Part shown: positions 1 to 9,359 of the stretch, piece after piece
How the letters are laid out: each line of letters opens with the position of its first letter
Numbering within the stretch: position 1 is the stretch's first letter
Translations under genes and position numbers: made by a program
Source of the DNA: UBA4465 sp002292365
GTDB lineage: Bacteria; Bacteroidota; Bacteroidia; Cytophagales; Cyclobacteriaceae
Assembly (NCBI GenBank): GCA_943788615.1
Contig: CALSQY010000001.1
Span: 372,001 to 436,000 of the forward strand
Reading direction: 5' to 3'
Length of the DNA: 64,000 bases
Notes under the pieces: generated by a model
Seen by the model: only the letters and a program-made list of their open reading frames with translations
What the model was told of the DNA's origin: nothing
Databases searched by the model: none

Positions 1-1
1 C

Positions 2-1063
2 TTATCATGCTTTCTTTTGACATTTGTGTTATGCTCAATGATGGTCTTTGGGGGTGGGTATTCTGCCATTACTAAGAATATATCAGATCAGTTTGTTTTG
101 ATGGATCAAGTGGGGGATACTGTGGACTCAATATCAGGCATATATGCACCTGCACGCCTCGTTTTGCCTAAGGATCTAACCTTTCGTGAGTTATTGCTTC
201 AAAACAGTCAGCCGATGACTATTTGGATAAATGATCGATTGACCGCCTTGAACGTTTATACTTGCACCCTTCCAATTGGTCAAATCTATGCTGAAATTGG
301 GCAAGATTCGACTGTTTTAATAATTAGGGCAACACAGGAAATAAAAGATTTACAGGGATATTTGATCGGTTTGAATGCGGCTTCTTTGTCTAGAGATTTA
401 AATGGTACGAAAAAAGGGAGGATTCAGTATGATTTTTTAATCGTACAAGTACTGGTTCTGTTATTAATAATCGGACTTATGGAGAGATTCGACCTTATTT
501 TTCTTTCTAGTTTAGTAAAAAACCCCTTCAGTTTGCCTTCTCGAGAATTGGATAGCAGTTTTACATTTAATGGGAGCTATAAATTAACCTTCAAGGTTAG
601 CTCTTTATCCATCCTCTTGGGGATATCCTATTGGTTTCTTGAAAATTATCAACCCAACCAAAGTTATCCATTAACAGAGAATTTAAGGTCTTGGCTCATT
701 TACTCATTTTATGCTCTGGGGCTGTTGTTGATTAAATACACTGTAGTCAGTTTGTTTGGATATTTACATCAATTAAAATCATTGAGTCACTTTCAATTTT
801 CCGCTTTTGTTAATTTTACGGAGGGGATTTGTTTAATTTTTTTGATTTTCGTTAATGTCCGTCTTTGGTTTTCGTTCTATGAATCAAGTGCACTGACAGA
901 ATTTTGGAATTATTATTTTTTAGGTGCAATCATATTGTTTTATATCTATTTAGCCTTTTATATGTCGCTGACAAAAGAGGTTAGAAAATTTCACATTATT
1001 GCATATCTTTGCAGCACTGAATTTATAGGCATTTTTTATTTTGCCTTGAACTTATTAAGATAG
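2..1063 (+). CDS. DUF4271-like integral membrane protein, 5' end probably cut by window
   Basis: Reading frame open from the window edge to a TAG at 1061-1063. The first visible residues are strongly hydrophobic and look like the end of a signal peptide, so the true start is probably upstream of the window; the first in-frame ATG is at 38. The N-terminal third (to about residue 135) looks extracytoplasmic, then about six hydrophobic segments follow (roughly residues 140-158, 195-210, 228-245, 265-283, 297-318, 330-345). In many Bacteroidota a membrane protein of the DUF4271 family sits directly before hemD, and this one is 42 bp upstream of hemD. That context plus the topology is the basis for the call. 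Function is unknown. Confidence 0.6.
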   Translation, partial: LSCFLLTFVLCSMMVFGGGYSAITKNISDQFVLMDQVGDTVDSISGIYAPARLVLPKDLTFRELLLQNSQPMTIWINDRLTALNVYTCTLPIGQIYAEIGQDSTVLIIRATQEIKDLQGYLIGLNAASLSRDLNGTKKGRIQYDFLIVQVLVLLLIIGLMERFDLIFLSSLVKNPFSLPSRELDSSFTFNGSYKLTFKVSSLSILLGISYWFLENYQPNQSYPLTENLRSWLIYSFYALGLLLIKYTVVSLFGYLHQLKSLSHFQFSAFVNFTEGICLIFLIFVNVRLWFSFYESSALTEFWNYYFLGAIILFYIYLAFYMSLTKEVRKFHIIAYLCSTEFIGIFYFALNLLR

Positions 1064-1105
1064 TTTTAATAATTTTTGTTATTTACTGTTTAGAACGAAA
1101 AGAAA

Positions 1106-1876
1106 TTGGAGGACCCTAAAAGAATTACAAAAGTCGGCAGTATCCTGGTTTCTCAACCCAAACCAAGTGGGGATAAATCCCCTTATTTTGGACTTGCTGA
1201 AAAATACAATTTAAAGATCGATTTCAGGCCATTCATTCAGATCAATCCGATTGATGTTAAGGACTTCAGAAGGCAAAAAATCAATATTTTAGATTTTAGT
1301 GCGGTAATATTTACCAGCCGAAATGCAGTGGATCATTTTTTTAGGTTGGCTGCAGCAATGAAAGTGGAGACTCCTGCGGACATGAAATATTTCTGTGTTT
1401 CAGAACAAACAGCCAACTATTTACAGAAGTATATTGTTATAAGGAAACGTAAGATTTTCTCTGGTCAGCGCACAGCCAAAGATTTGATGGAATTGATAAA
1501 GAAGCACAAAACCGAAAAGTTTATCTTTCCCTGTTCAAATATAAGGAAAAATGACATACCCAACTTTTTGAAAGAGAACGAGTATACCTATGTTGAAGCC
1601 ATTATATATGAAACGGCTGCCAGCGACTTATCAGATTTAGCAGACGTCAATTATGATATCATAGCGTTTTTTAGTCCTTCGGGCATTCAATCATTGTTAA
1701 AAAACTTTCCGGATTTCGAACAGAATAATACAAGAATTGCAGCCTTTGGGCCTACCACGGCAAAAGCGGTTACCGATGCGGGGCTACTCCTAGACATTCA
1801 AGCCCCACATCCTAATGCACCTTCGATGACAGGAGCACTCGAACTTTATATAAAAAAAGCGAATATAACTATATAG
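1106..1876 (+). CDS. hemD: uroporphyrinogen-III synthase (HemD)
   Basis: Cytosolic enzyme that cyclises hydroxymethylbilane to uroporphyrinogen III in haem and sirohaem synthesis. 256 residues is normal for HemD. The start MEDPKRITKV followed by SILVSQPKP is typical of Bacteroidota HemD. The two-lobed Rossmann-like fold is suggested by FTSRNAVDHFF (about residues 69-79) and FFSPSGIQSLL (about 188-198), and the late AAFGPTTAKAV segment matches the family's conserved 'IG.TTA..' region. The start is a TTG: an in-frame TAG lies 15 nt upstream and the next in-frame ATG is about 85 codons in. It is downstream of the DUF4271-like gene, as usual in this phylum. Confidence 0.85.
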   Translation: MEDPKRITKVGSILVSQPKPSGDKSPYFGLAEKYNLKIDFRPFIQINPIDVKDFRRQKINILDFSAVIFTSRNAVDHFFRLAAAMKVETPADMKYFCVSEQTANYLQKYIVIRKRKIFSGQRTAKDLMELIKKHKTEKFIFPCSNIRKNDIPNFLKENEYTYVEAIIYETAASDLSDLADVNYDIIAFFSPSGIQSLLKNFPDFEQNNTRIAAFGPTTAKAVTDAGLLLDIQAPHPNAPSMTGALELYIKKANITI

Positions 1877-1936
1877 AAAACAAAGTGCTTAGGTCAATGT
1901 TATGGAGAATGGAACAAAATTCTTAAAGCCTGTAAG

Positions 1937-1958
1937 AATTTGTGACGAGGCACAAATT
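1937..1958 (+). promoter_or_regulatory. perfect 8-bp hairpin just upstream of porP
   Basis: AATTTGTG (1937-1944) and CACAAATT (1951-1958) are exact inverted repeats with a 6-nt loop; the stem can extend by one G-U and one A-U pair outward. It ends 11 nt before the porP ATG, so it is either a weak hemD terminator (only four T follow) or a hairpin in the porP leader that could affect translation. Structure is seen; role is inferred. Confidence 0.5.
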
Positions 1959-1969
1959 TTGAGAAGTAA

Positions 1970-2941
1970 ATGAGGGATAGATTGATTCTAACTGCTTTGG
2001 GAATATTGGGAAGCATCCTGCTTAGCTTGTCCGTTCACGCCCAAAATGATTCTTTTGTAAGTTATAGTATTATGAATCCAACTTTACATAATCCAGCTTG
2101 GGTAGGTAACGATCGGATGGCTCATGTTATCTTGCAAGTGAGAAGCCAATGGACAGGTTATAAAACATCATTCGATGGAAAGGGAGGGGCACCATCCTCT
2201 TTCGTGTTCAATATGTCAGTACCAGTCACCAAAAAGTTCTCTGACATTGGAGTATCCTTATTGAATGAAACGATTGGTCCGATCAATAATATGGGCTTAA
2301 ATTTTCCGATTTCTTATAAAATTGATATCAACGAATCTAAACTTATTTTGGGTTTAATGCCTGGGATCATTTCTCGATCACAGAATTTCAATGAGCTTCG
2401 CTTCAATGATTCCAGAGATCCCTTAAATAAAATCGGAACCAAAGAGGTACAAACTTTATTCAATTTAGCTTTGGGGGCCTTGTATTCCTTACCGCGGAAT
2501 AGTTATGTTGGATTAAGTATTTCTAACCTTACGCGGCCGAAGTTCAATTATGGCTTATCAGGGTTCTCCAATAAGTTGTTAACAAACTATACGCTCATGT
2601 TCGGTGCATTCAAGTCCCTAACAAGAGAGTTAGAATTCAGACCAAATTTGGTTGTTAAAACAGATTTGAATACCTTGACCTTTGACTTGGGAGCCCAAGT
2701 TCAATATAATACCAGAATGTGGCTGGGCGCTTCTTACAGTTGGTCAGAAGCTTTTGTTGTTATGGGGGGCTATAGTTTGATGGAAAAAAATAGATTAAAA
2801 TTAGGTTTTGCCTTAGATTTAGTTGTCCAAGACAGTCAAGCGAAAAATGCAACTTCTCAAGAGATTTATATAAGATACGATCTCTTGGATTTTGTTATCG
2901 GAGGGAAAAAAAAGATAAAAACACCCAGATTTATAAACTAA
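1970..2941 (+). CDS. porP: PorP/SprF-family type IX secretion outer-membrane protein
   Basis: 323 residues with a signal peptide (hydrophobic stretch about 6-22, cleavage near VHA-Q). The mature start, with SYSIMNPTLHNPAWVG and an RSQWTGY motif, is diagnostic of the PorP/SprF family of beta-barrel proteins in the type IX secretion system. Its position directly before gldK, gldL, gldM and gldN matches the porP-porKLMN order known from Porphyromonas, which favours PorP itself over one of the many SprF paralogues that pair with single adhesins. It probably works in the outer membrane with the GldK/GldN ring. A short hairpin lies just before the ATG and a weak terminator-like hairpin just after the stop. 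Confidence 0.85.
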   Translation: MRDRLILTALGILGSILLSLSVHAQNDSFVSYSIMNPTLHNPAWVGNDRMAHVILQVRSQWTGYKTSFDGKGGAPSSFVFNMSVPVTKKFSDIGVSLLNETIGPINNMGLNFPISYKIDINESKLILGLMPGIISRSQNFNELRFNDSRDPLNKIGTKEVQTLFNLALGALYSLPRNSYVGLSISNLTRPKFNYGLSGFSNKLLTNYTLMFGAFKSLTRELEFRPNLVVKTDLNTLTFDLGAQVQYNTRMWLGASYSWSEAFVVMGGYSLMEKNRLKLGFALDLVVQDSQAKNATSQEIYIRYDLLDFVIGGKKKIKTPRFIN

Positions 2942-2963
2942 TTATGCTAAAATGCACATTGTT

Positions 2964-2987
2964 TTCAATTTATACTATTGAATTTTT
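2964..2987 (+). terminator. weak terminator-like hairpin after porP
   Basis: TTCAAT (2964-2969) and ATTGAA (2977-2982) form a 6-bp stem with a 7-nt loop, followed directly by five T. The low GC content makes it weak, so it may only attenuate transcription into gldK. Confidence 0.35.
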
Positions 2988-3041
2988 GGTGACTAATTTA
3001 TATTCAGTTTATATTTAAGGCTGAAATTATCATGCGTAAGA

Positions 3042-3071
3042 TTGCATTAGACATTTATTAATATAATTGCA
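3042..3071 (+). promoter_or_regulatory. possible Bacteroidota-type promoter before gldK
   Basis: TTG at 3042-3044 is followed after 19 bp by TAATTGCA at 3064-3071, which matches the TAnnTTTG box only partly. It lies 17 bp before the gldK ATG. The 147-bp gap between porP and gldK makes a separate promoter plausible, but the match is imperfect. Confidence 0.25.
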
Positions 3072-3088
3072 GTTTTAAGAAACCTATT

Positions 3089-4141
3089 ATGAGAATTAAA
3101 AAAAATACTAAATTATCTGCGTTTCAGTTTCTAGGATTAGCTTTGGCGTTTTCTAGTTGTGGTTTGATAGGAGGGTTATCTGATGGCGGCGCATCAAACG
3201 ATCGAGGAGAAGTCTACGGTGTCCCAGATCGGGAGGGTTGGGAGATGACTAGACCATTTGGTATGATGGCAGTAAGAGCAGGTACCTTTCACATGGGACA
3301 AGCTGATCAAGATGTCGCTGCGACACAAATCAACTTCAACAAACAGATTACGATTAGTGCCTTCTTTATGGATGACACAGAAATAACCAATAACGAATAC
3401 CGTCAGATGACTGAAAGTTTAGCTGAGGCCTCTGATATAGAGTTGCCTGAGGGGGTTACATTAGAACAAGTGCTTCCCGACACTACGGTATGGGTGAGTG
3501 ACTTTACACACCACATGGGTGACCCTATGGTTGCTTACTATTGGTCACATCCTGCTTTTGATGATTATCCTGTTGTTGGAGTTAACTGGAATGCGGCAAG
3601 ATATTTCTGTGAGTGGAGAACTAACTATTTAAATGCTTACAGAGAAGAGCAGGGCCTACCCTTGATGCCTGAGTTCCGACTTCCGTCTGAGGCAGAATGG
3701 GAATATGCGGCAAGAGGAGGAAGAGACATGGTTAAATACCCTTGGGGTAATCCTTATGCAAGAAACATGAAGGGATGTTTGCTCGCCAATTTTAAACCAG
3801 GTCGTGGAAACTATTATGATGATGGGTTTTCTTACGCAGCGCCCACAGCAACTTTTTTCGCCAATGATTATGGGCTCTATGACATGGCAGGTAATGTTGC
3901 CGAATGGTGTGAGGATGCTTACAACCCCTCTTCTGTTCCGTTAGTGTGGGATTTGAATCCGACTTATTACGATGACAGAATAGCGGAAAAAGTAACCAGA
4001 GGAGGTTCTTGGAAAGATATTGCTTATTTTATCGAAACGGGAACGCGACAGTTTGAGCACAAGGATACAGCTCGAGCGTCACTTGGATTTAGATGTGCTA
4101 TGTCTTATATCGGAAGATCGACGCAATCATTTAATTTTTAA
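3089..4141 (+). CDS. gldK: gliding motility / T9SS lipoprotein GldK (PorK)
   Basis: Outer-membrane lipoprotein that forms the periplasmic ring of the type IX secretion system together with GldN. It has a lipoprotein signal with lipobox LAFSSC (Cys about residue 24) and then a formylglycine-generating-enzyme-like (SUMF1/FGE) domain covering most of the protein. The FGE-like motifs are visible: RLPSEAEWEYAARGG, DMAGNVAEWCEDAY, RGGSWKD and a C-terminal LGFRCAM. 350 residues fits the family. In GldK the domain is thought to be structural rather than enzymatic. It is first of the gldKLMN block; gldL follows after 27 bp. Confidence 0.93.
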   Translation: MRIKKNTKLSAFQFLGLALAFSSCGLIGGLSDGGASNDRGEVYGVPDREGWEMTRPFGMMAVRAGTFHMGQADQDVAATQINFNKQITISAFFMDDTEITNNEYRQMTESLAEASDIELPEGVTLEQVLPDTTVWVSDFTHHMGDPMVAYYWSHPAFDDYPVVGVNWNAARYFCEWRTNYLNAYREEQGLPLMPEFRLPSEAEWEYAARGGRDMVKYPWGNPYARNMKGCLLANFKPGRGNYYDDGFSYAAPTATFFANDYGLYDMAGNVAEWCEDAYNPSSVPLVWDLNPTYYDDRIAEKVTRGGSWKDIAYFIETGTRQFEHKDTARASLGFRCAMSYIGRSTQSFNF

Positions 4142-4168
4142 TAATCTAACAACTAAAACCACAAAAAT

Positions 4169-4987
4169 ATGAGCGAGAAAAAAGGAGGCTTCATGGACTT
4201 ATTGTTCACTACCATCATGCCCAAGGTATATGGTATCGGAGCGGCAGTTGTAATTGTAGGTGCTATGTTTAAAATCCTCCATTTACCAGGTTCTTCTATC
4301 ATGCTGGGTGTAGGATTGACTGTAGAAGCAGTAATTTTCTTTTTAAGTGCTTTTGAACCACCACATCCTGATCCTGAATGGTCGAAAGTCTACCCTGAAC
4401 TTGCACTTGACTACGACGGGCCGGCTGCTACGCCTCCCCAAAGAAGGGCCGCACCAGCAGCAGTCTCCACAGGTGTTTCAGCACAGTTGGATAAAGTCAT
4501 GGAAGATGCTAAAATAGGGCCAGACTTACTGAAAGGATTGGGTGACGGTATGAGAAATCTTGCTGACACTGCAAGTAAAATGTCAAATCTTAGCGACGCT
4601 GCTGTAGCCACCAATGAATATGCAGACAACATGCGATCAGCATCAAAAACGCTCACTGAGATGAATAAATCCTATGGTACATCTATGCAAGCGCTGGGGG
4701 CGATGTCAGAAGCATCTAAGGGAGCCAAGGATTATCAAACACAAGTACTTACGGTTACAAAAAGTTTGAGCGCTTTGAATGCCTTATATGAAATGGAACT
4801 TCAAGATTCTCAAAGTCATACAAAAGCATTGAATAAATTTTATTCAAATGTTACTGATGCCTTAGAAAGTATGGCAGAAGCGGGTAAAGAAACGGCAGCT
4901 TTTCAAGTACAGCTGAATCAATTAACTTCTAATGTTGAGAATTTAAATAAGGTATATGGCGGTATGTTGACCGCCATGAAAAGTTGA
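4169..4987 (+). CDS. gldL: T9SS inner-membrane motor protein GldL (PorL)
   Basis: Inner-membrane partner of GldM; in other Bacteroidota GldL-GldM form the proton-driven motor that powers type IX secretion and gliding. Two transmembrane helices near the N-terminus (about 14-34 and 42-62) carry the GldL-type sequence VYGIGAAVVIVGAMFKILH followed by PGSSIMLGVGL; the Glu in the second helix (VEAVIFF) matches the conserved acidic residue proposed to act in proton use. The rest is cytoplasmic, Ala/Ser/Met-rich and probably coiled coil. 272 residues is a little longer than many homologues. It lies 38 bp before gldM. Confidence 0.93.
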   Translation: MSEKKGGFMDLLFTTIMPKVYGIGAAVVIVGAMFKILHLPGSSIMLGVGLTVEAVIFFLSAFEPPHPDPEWSKVYPELALDYDGPAATPPQRRAAPAAVSTGVSAQLDKVMEDAKIGPDLLKGLGDGMRNLADTASKMSNLSDAAVATNEYADNMRSASKTLTEMNKSYGTSMQALGAMSEASKGAKDYQTQVLTVTKSLSALNALYEMELQDSQSHTKALNKFYSNVTDALESMAEAGKETAAFQVQLNQLTSNVENLNKVYGGMLTAMKS

Positions 4988-5025
4988 TACTTATCAATCA
5001 ATCTAAAATGAATAAACAATAAATT

Positions 5026-6666
5026 ATGTCAGGAGGTAAAGAAACGGGACGTCAGAAAATGGTGGGTATGATGTATTTGGTGCTGACTGCTTTATTGGCG
5101 CTAAATGTGAGTAATACCATTATTGATAAATTCGTCTTCATTAATGAAAGCTTGGTAAGTGCAAACAATGAAACCCAAGACAGAAATATCCAAATAATGG
5201 AGAGCATTGTTAAGACTGTTGATGAAACAGGCAATCGTGAGGCTGACTTAAAGGTGATGGAAGCGGCTCAATTAGTTCATGAGAAAACAGATGTGTTGAT
5301 GACCAAAATGGTTCAACTAAAAGATACCATGGTTGCGATAACAGGTGGTTATATTGAGTACGAGCCTAGTTATGTAGGAGATGCCAAACATCTGGCAGGC
5401 AAAACAGACTACAGTAAGGTGGGACATTACATGATGCCCGTAGAAGAAGGAGGTCAAGGTAAGGGTCAAGAGATAAAAGATCAATTAAATGGTTTTGCTG
5501 ATGAGATTAAATCTATTATGGATGAATTTGGTGCGCCAGAATCAGAACTTTCAAAATTTAAGCCAATTGCAGTTGATGCGGTTGACGATCCGGTTTACAA
5601 TAAAGATCCTAATCAGCAGGGAAAAGCCTTTGCACAACTTGCATTTTCCGATTCTCCAACGCCAGCTTGTCTTGCGACTGTTGCCGACTTCCAGTCGAAG
5701 ATTTTGAGTTATGAAACTCGGGCGATGGCTTTTTTGTCGTCAAAAGTGGGCGCTGGAGATATTGCTTTTGACCAGATTGTGGCCATGGTTAGACCTGAGT
5801 CGAAATATGTTGCGGCCGGAACACCCTATAAAGCAGAAATGTTCATCGCAGCCTCAGCTTCAGCAATTGTGCCGACAATGACTTATAATGGTAAACCGAT
5901 CAAAGTTGAAAGTGGTGTGGGCCTTGTAGAGTTTACAGCCTCGGCAAAGTTTGCAGGAAAAGAGATGCAAAAGCGTCAAACCTTCGAAGCAGCCATTACT
6001 ATCGATTTACCTGGTGGGGGAGATACAACTTATTCAAGTATTGAAGAGTATTACGTGATGAAGCCGGTCATTCAGATTCAATCAGCGTCGGTAGGAGCAC
6101 TTTATTTCAACTGTGGAAACAAGTTAGATGTTCAAGTACCCGCGTTGGGAACTACCTATAATCCGATATTTTCTGCGAAAGGAGGATCTACGATTAAAGG
6201 AGCAACTGCAGGTGCGGTGACGATAGTACCCAACTCAAAAGAAGTGGTTTTGAGCGTGTCCAGTAATGGCAACAGAATTGGTTCAAGAACCTTTGGTGTA
6301 AGGCCTATCCCTGCGGTTGAAATTAAGGCTTTTTCGGATCGAGGAGAGGTCGACATTTCAAAGGGAATTCCTGCTAAAACATCGAGACTATCTATAAGAG
6401 CAATTCCAGATGCAGGGTTTAAGGAGTTTTTGCCGGATGATGCTAAATTTCAAGTGTCTCAAATCGTGGCTACATTGGTGAGTGGAGGGATAGGCAGGCA
6501 GAGTGTCAAAGGAAGTGGTAAATTAAACTTGTCTGCCATTGCTTCTTCTGCGCGCAAGGGAGATATATTGGTATTAGAATTCAAGCAGGTGAAAAGACAA
6601 AATTTTAAAGGGAATGTTGAAAATTTCAATGCATACAATCGAAGTATGTCAATACCTCTAAAATAG
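5026..6666 (+). CDS. gldM: T9SS inner-membrane motor protein GldM (PorM)
   Basis: 546 residues. A short cytoplasmic N-terminus (MSGGKETGRQKMVGMMYLV) leads into one transmembrane helix (about 14-30, MMYLVLTALLALNVS), followed by a long periplasmic part made of the D1 to D4 domains known from GldM/PorM structures. The N-terminal helix packs with GldL and the periplasmic domains reach toward the GldK/GldN ring, so the protein transmits motor energy across the periplasm. Length and N-terminal motif match the family well. It lies between gldL and gldN (18 bp to gldN) in one operon. Confidence 0.93.
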   Translation: MSGGKETGRQKMVGMMYLVLTALLALNVSNTIIDKFVFINESLVSANNETQDRNIQIMESIVKTVDETGNREADLKVMEAAQLVHEKTDVLMTKMVQLKDTMVAITGGYIEYEPSYVGDAKHLAGKTDYSKVGHYMMPVEEGGQGKGQEIKDQLNGFADEIKSIMDEFGAPESELSKFKPIAVDAVDDPVYNKDPNQQGKAFAQLAFSDSPTPACLATVADFQSKILSYETRAMAFLSSKVGAGDIAFDQIVAMVRPESKYVAAGTPYKAEMFIAASASAIVPTMTYNGKPIKVESGVGLVEFTASAKFAGKEMQKRQTFEAAITIDLPGGGDTTYSSIEEYYVMKPVIQIQSASVGALYFNCGNKLDVQVPALGTTYNPIFSAKGGSTIKGATAGAVTIVPNSKEVVLSVSSNGNRIGSRTFGVRPIPAVEIKAFSDRGEVDISKGIPAKTSRLSIRAIPDAGFKEFLPDDAKFQVSQIVATLVSGGIGRQSVKGSGKLNLSAIASSARKGDILVLEFKQVKRQNFKGNVENFNAYNRSMSIPLK

Positions 6667-6684
6667 ATTTAAAAATTAAGAAAG

Positions 6685-7524
6685 ATGAAAAAATTGTTAT
6701 TTAGTTTTTATGTATTGGTAATTCTTGTGGAAGTTCAGGCACAACGAGTGGAACCACCAGTTGCGGCAGCTGAGATAATTAAACCAGAGGTTGATCCTAT
6801 TCATATTTTTTGGAAAAAAACGTTGTTTAGGAGATTAAATTTGACACAAAGACAAAATGAACCATTTAATTCAAAAAATTCGGAGCTTTCGGCCTTGATG
6901 ATTCAAGGAGCCAAAGATGGATTGCTCCAGCCCTATATGTCTGATTCATGTTTGCGACCTATGCCTGATGATGAATTCATATCGGCGCTGCAATATGAGA
7001 TTCAAGGTGGGGGTGACGATTTTGGCTTTGGGGGTGGTTTTGGAGATGAGGCAGAAGAGGAGACTGAGGGTGACGGGAAAAATTATGGTGACATCGATCC
7101 GACTGAATTTAATAAGATTTACATTAGAGAGGATCTTATTTTTGATCGTATGAGATCAAGAACGTATTATTACATTAGGTCGCTCACCATAGGTATTCCT
7201 GCCAATCCAAATTATGAAATTCAATTTGAAAAAAAGGTAGCTAGTTTTAGATATGATGATGTTGTCAAATTGTTCAGAGGACCGTATAAAGACAAGGCAT
7301 ACTGGTTTAACGAGCAAAATCCGGGAGCGCATGTAAATTTAGCTGATGCATTGGAACTGAGACTCTTTAATGCACCGATAATAGGGGTATCTAATTCTCA
7401 GAATTTAGATATTAGACAGATGTATGCTGATCAAATTGCTCAGGATCCCATGAAAGCATTGGTCTTACAGCAACAAGCTGAGATGGAATTGATGGAGTTC
7501 GAGAGTAATTTGTGGGAGAATTAA
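6685..7524 (+). CDS. gldN: T9SS periplasmic ring protein GldN (PorN)
   Basis: 279-residue periplasmic protein with a cleavable signal peptide (about residues 1-19, ending VQA-Q). GldN binds GldK to build the type IX ring and contacts GldM. The family-typical region is the run with KIYIREDLIFDRMRSRTYYY (about residues 145-164), followed by a 'GI..NPNYE' stretch. A low-complexity Gly/Asp/Glu-rich segment (about 110-132) interrupts the middle. It is last of the porP-gldKLMN block, and a likely bidirectional terminator separates it from the convergent uvrC. Confidence 0.92.
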   Translation: MKKLLFSFYVLVILVEVQAQRVEPPVAAAEIIKPEVDPIHIFWKKTLFRRLNLTQRQNEPFNSKNSELSALMIQGAKDGLLQPYMSDSCLRPMPDDEFISALQYEIQGGGDDFGFGGGFGDEAEEETEGDGKNYGDIDPTEFNKIYIREDLIFDRMRSRTYYYIRSLTIGIPANPNYEIQFEKKVASFRYDDVVKLFRGPYKDKAYWFNEQNPGAHVNLADALELRLFNAPIIGVSNSQNLDIRQMYADQIAQDPMKALVLQQQAEMELMEFESNLWEN

Positions 7525-7547
7525 GTAATAACTACATACAGTATTAC

Positions 7548-7577
7548 AAAAAGGAGCTATTGGGTTCCCTTTTTTTT
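7548..7577. terminator. bidirectional terminator between gldN and uvrC
   Basis: AAAAAGGA (7548-7555) pairs with TCC(C)TTTTT (7566-7574, one bulged C), and the plus-strand T run continues to 7577. The A run on the other arm gives the T tract for the minus strand. It overlaps the last codons of uvrC and lies 24 bp past the gldN stop, so it can end both converging operons. Confidence 0.6.
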
Positions 7578-9359
7578 GTTGAAATAGTTATGCAGCCTTA
7601 ATGCCAATTTACTGCCTATAGCATTTGTCAGAACAGAGACGGAGGCTTTCCGAATTTGGCTTAGTGTTTTAAATTTTGTAAGCAAAAGGGTCTTATTTTT
7701 AGGGCCTATACCTGGTATATCATCTAGTATTGATGTAATAGCATCATTTGAACGAATGTTACGATGGTGGTTAATTGCAAATCTATGGGCTTCATCTCTG
7801 ATAAATTGCAATAATTTAAGGGTGGAGGATTTCTTGCTGAGGTAAATAGGAATTGAATCTTCGGGAAAATAAATTTCCTCTAATCTTTTGGCAATTCCGA
7901 TAATCGGGATTTTTCCGTATATGCCTAGGTTTTTTAGGGAGATACAAGCAGCACTCAGTTGGCCCTTCCCCCCATCTATTACGATGAGATCAGGTAAATC
8001 CTTATTCTCTGTTAACAGGCGTTCATATCTGCGGTGTATGATTTCGGTCATTGAAGAGAAGTCATCAGGACCGATTACGGTTTTGATATTATAATGGCGA
8101 TATTGCTGTTTTAAGGGTTTTCCATTCTTAAAATATACCATACTCGAGGTAGGATGGTTGCCTTGTATGTTGGAGTTGTCAAAGCATTCGATAACTCGAG
8201 GAATAGATTTTAACCTTAGATCATCTTGCAATTGTCGTAGGGTACGGTCTGAATCCTCTTGTTGTTTTGTTTTAATTCGCAGATGATTCTGCTTGAACAT
8301 AAATGCATTCTTTAGAGAAAGATCTAGTAATTTCTTCTTATCACCTATTTGTGGTATAATAATGTTGATGTTGGAGAGCGAAAAAATGAAATTTGAAATG
8401 ATGGTAGGGCTGTGGCTATTGAACTTTTGTCGGAGAACAGGTACTGCGTAAGCCATGATTTCCTCTGTTTTCTCCTTAAGTCGAGATTTAATCAAGACAG
8501 TTTCAGATGCTCTTATCGTCCCCATTTCAATTTTCATAAAGTTGAGATAACTGATGTCTTCTCCACTAAGGATGGTGACAATATCAATATCTGTGATACT
8601 CGGATTGACAATCAATGATTTGGACTGAAAGGTTTCCAGTAATTGTAACTTAGACTTATATTCAGCTGCCAACTCAAATTTAAGGAGATCGGCTGAGTGG
8701 TTCATATCTTCCTTCAGTCGTGTTTTAATGGGGTGAATGATGCCTTTGAGGATGTGCTTGGCTTGATCGATTTCCTTTAAGTAATCTTTTTCAGATTGGA
8801 GACCTTCACAGGGGCCTAAACAATTGCCGATATGATATTCGAGGCATACTTTGAATTTCAGGTTGCTAATGTTTTTCTCTGAAAGGTTGAGATTACATGA
8901 TCTTACATGATAAAGTTTACTGATTAGGTCCAAAGCTTTATGCATGGCTCGTACGCTAGTGTAAGGTCCGAAATAGGTCCCCTTATCAGGGTCTACTTTC
9001 CGTGTAGCATATATTTTTGGAAATCGTTCGTGGGTAACCACTAGAAAAGGGAACGTTTTATCGTCCTTTAATAAGATATTGAATTTAGGCTGATTTTCTT
9101 TAATTAGGTTATTTTCTAACAGCAAGGCATCGTATTCAGAATTTACAATGGTGACCTCAATGGTATCAATCTGACTGACTAGTCGTTGTGTTTTTTTATT
9201 GAGTAAGTTTTTATTAGTAAAATAGCTAGCTACTCGATTTTTCAAAACCTTAGCTTTGCCAACATATAGAAGAGTTCCTGAAGTATGAAAAAATTTATAA
9301 ATACCCGGTTCTATGGGGATATGATTGTAAGAAGTTTTATCAAACTGAAAATGTTCCAT
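7557..9359 (-). CDS. uvrC: excinuclease ABC subunit C (UvrC)
   Basis: 600 residues. UvrC makes both incisions in nucleotide excision repair after loading by UvrAB. Domains in order: GIY-YIG nuclease (about 16-95, GIYKFFHTSGTLLYVGK), a Cys-rich linker (CNLNLSE...CLEYHIGNCLGPC), a UVR motif that binds UvrB (about 200-235), the RNase H-like nuclease domain (IECFDNSNIQGNHPTSSMV and DLIVIDGGKGQLSAA) and a C-terminal tandem helix-hairpin-helix (DDIPGIGPKNKTLLL). All parts are present, so it should be functional. The ATG directly follows the stop codon of the penicillin-binding protein gene, so the two are co-transcribed. Confidence 0.95.
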   Translation of the reverse strand: MEHFQFDKTSYNHIPIEPGIYKFFHTSGTLLYVGKAKVLKNRVASYFTNKNLLNKKTQRLVSQIDTIEVTIVNSEYDALLLENNLIKENQPKFNILLKDDKTFPFLVVTHERFPKIYATRKVDPDKGTYFGPYTSVRAMHKALDLISKLYHVRSCNLNLSEKNISNLKFKVCLEYHIGNCLGPCEGLQSEKDYLKEIDQAKHILKGIIHPIKTRLKEDMNHSADLLKFELAAEYKSKLQLLETFQSKSLIVNPSITDIDIVTILSGEDISYLNFMKIEMGTIRASETVLIKSRLKEKTEEIMAYAVPVLRQKFNSHSPTIISNFIFSLSNINIIIPQIGDKKKLLDLSLKNAFMFKQNHLRIKTKQQEDSDRTLRQLQDDLRLKSIPRVIECFDNSNIQGNHPTSSMVYFKNGKPLKQQYRHYNIKTVIGPDDFSSMTEIIHRRYERLLTENKDLPDLIVIDGGKGQLSAACISLKNLGIYGKIPIIGIAKRLEEIYFPEDSIPIYLSKKSSTLKLLQFIRDEAHRFAINHHRNIRSNDAITSILDDIPGIGPKNKTLLLTKFKTLSQIRKASVSVLTNAIGSKLALRLHNYFNKKKGTQ

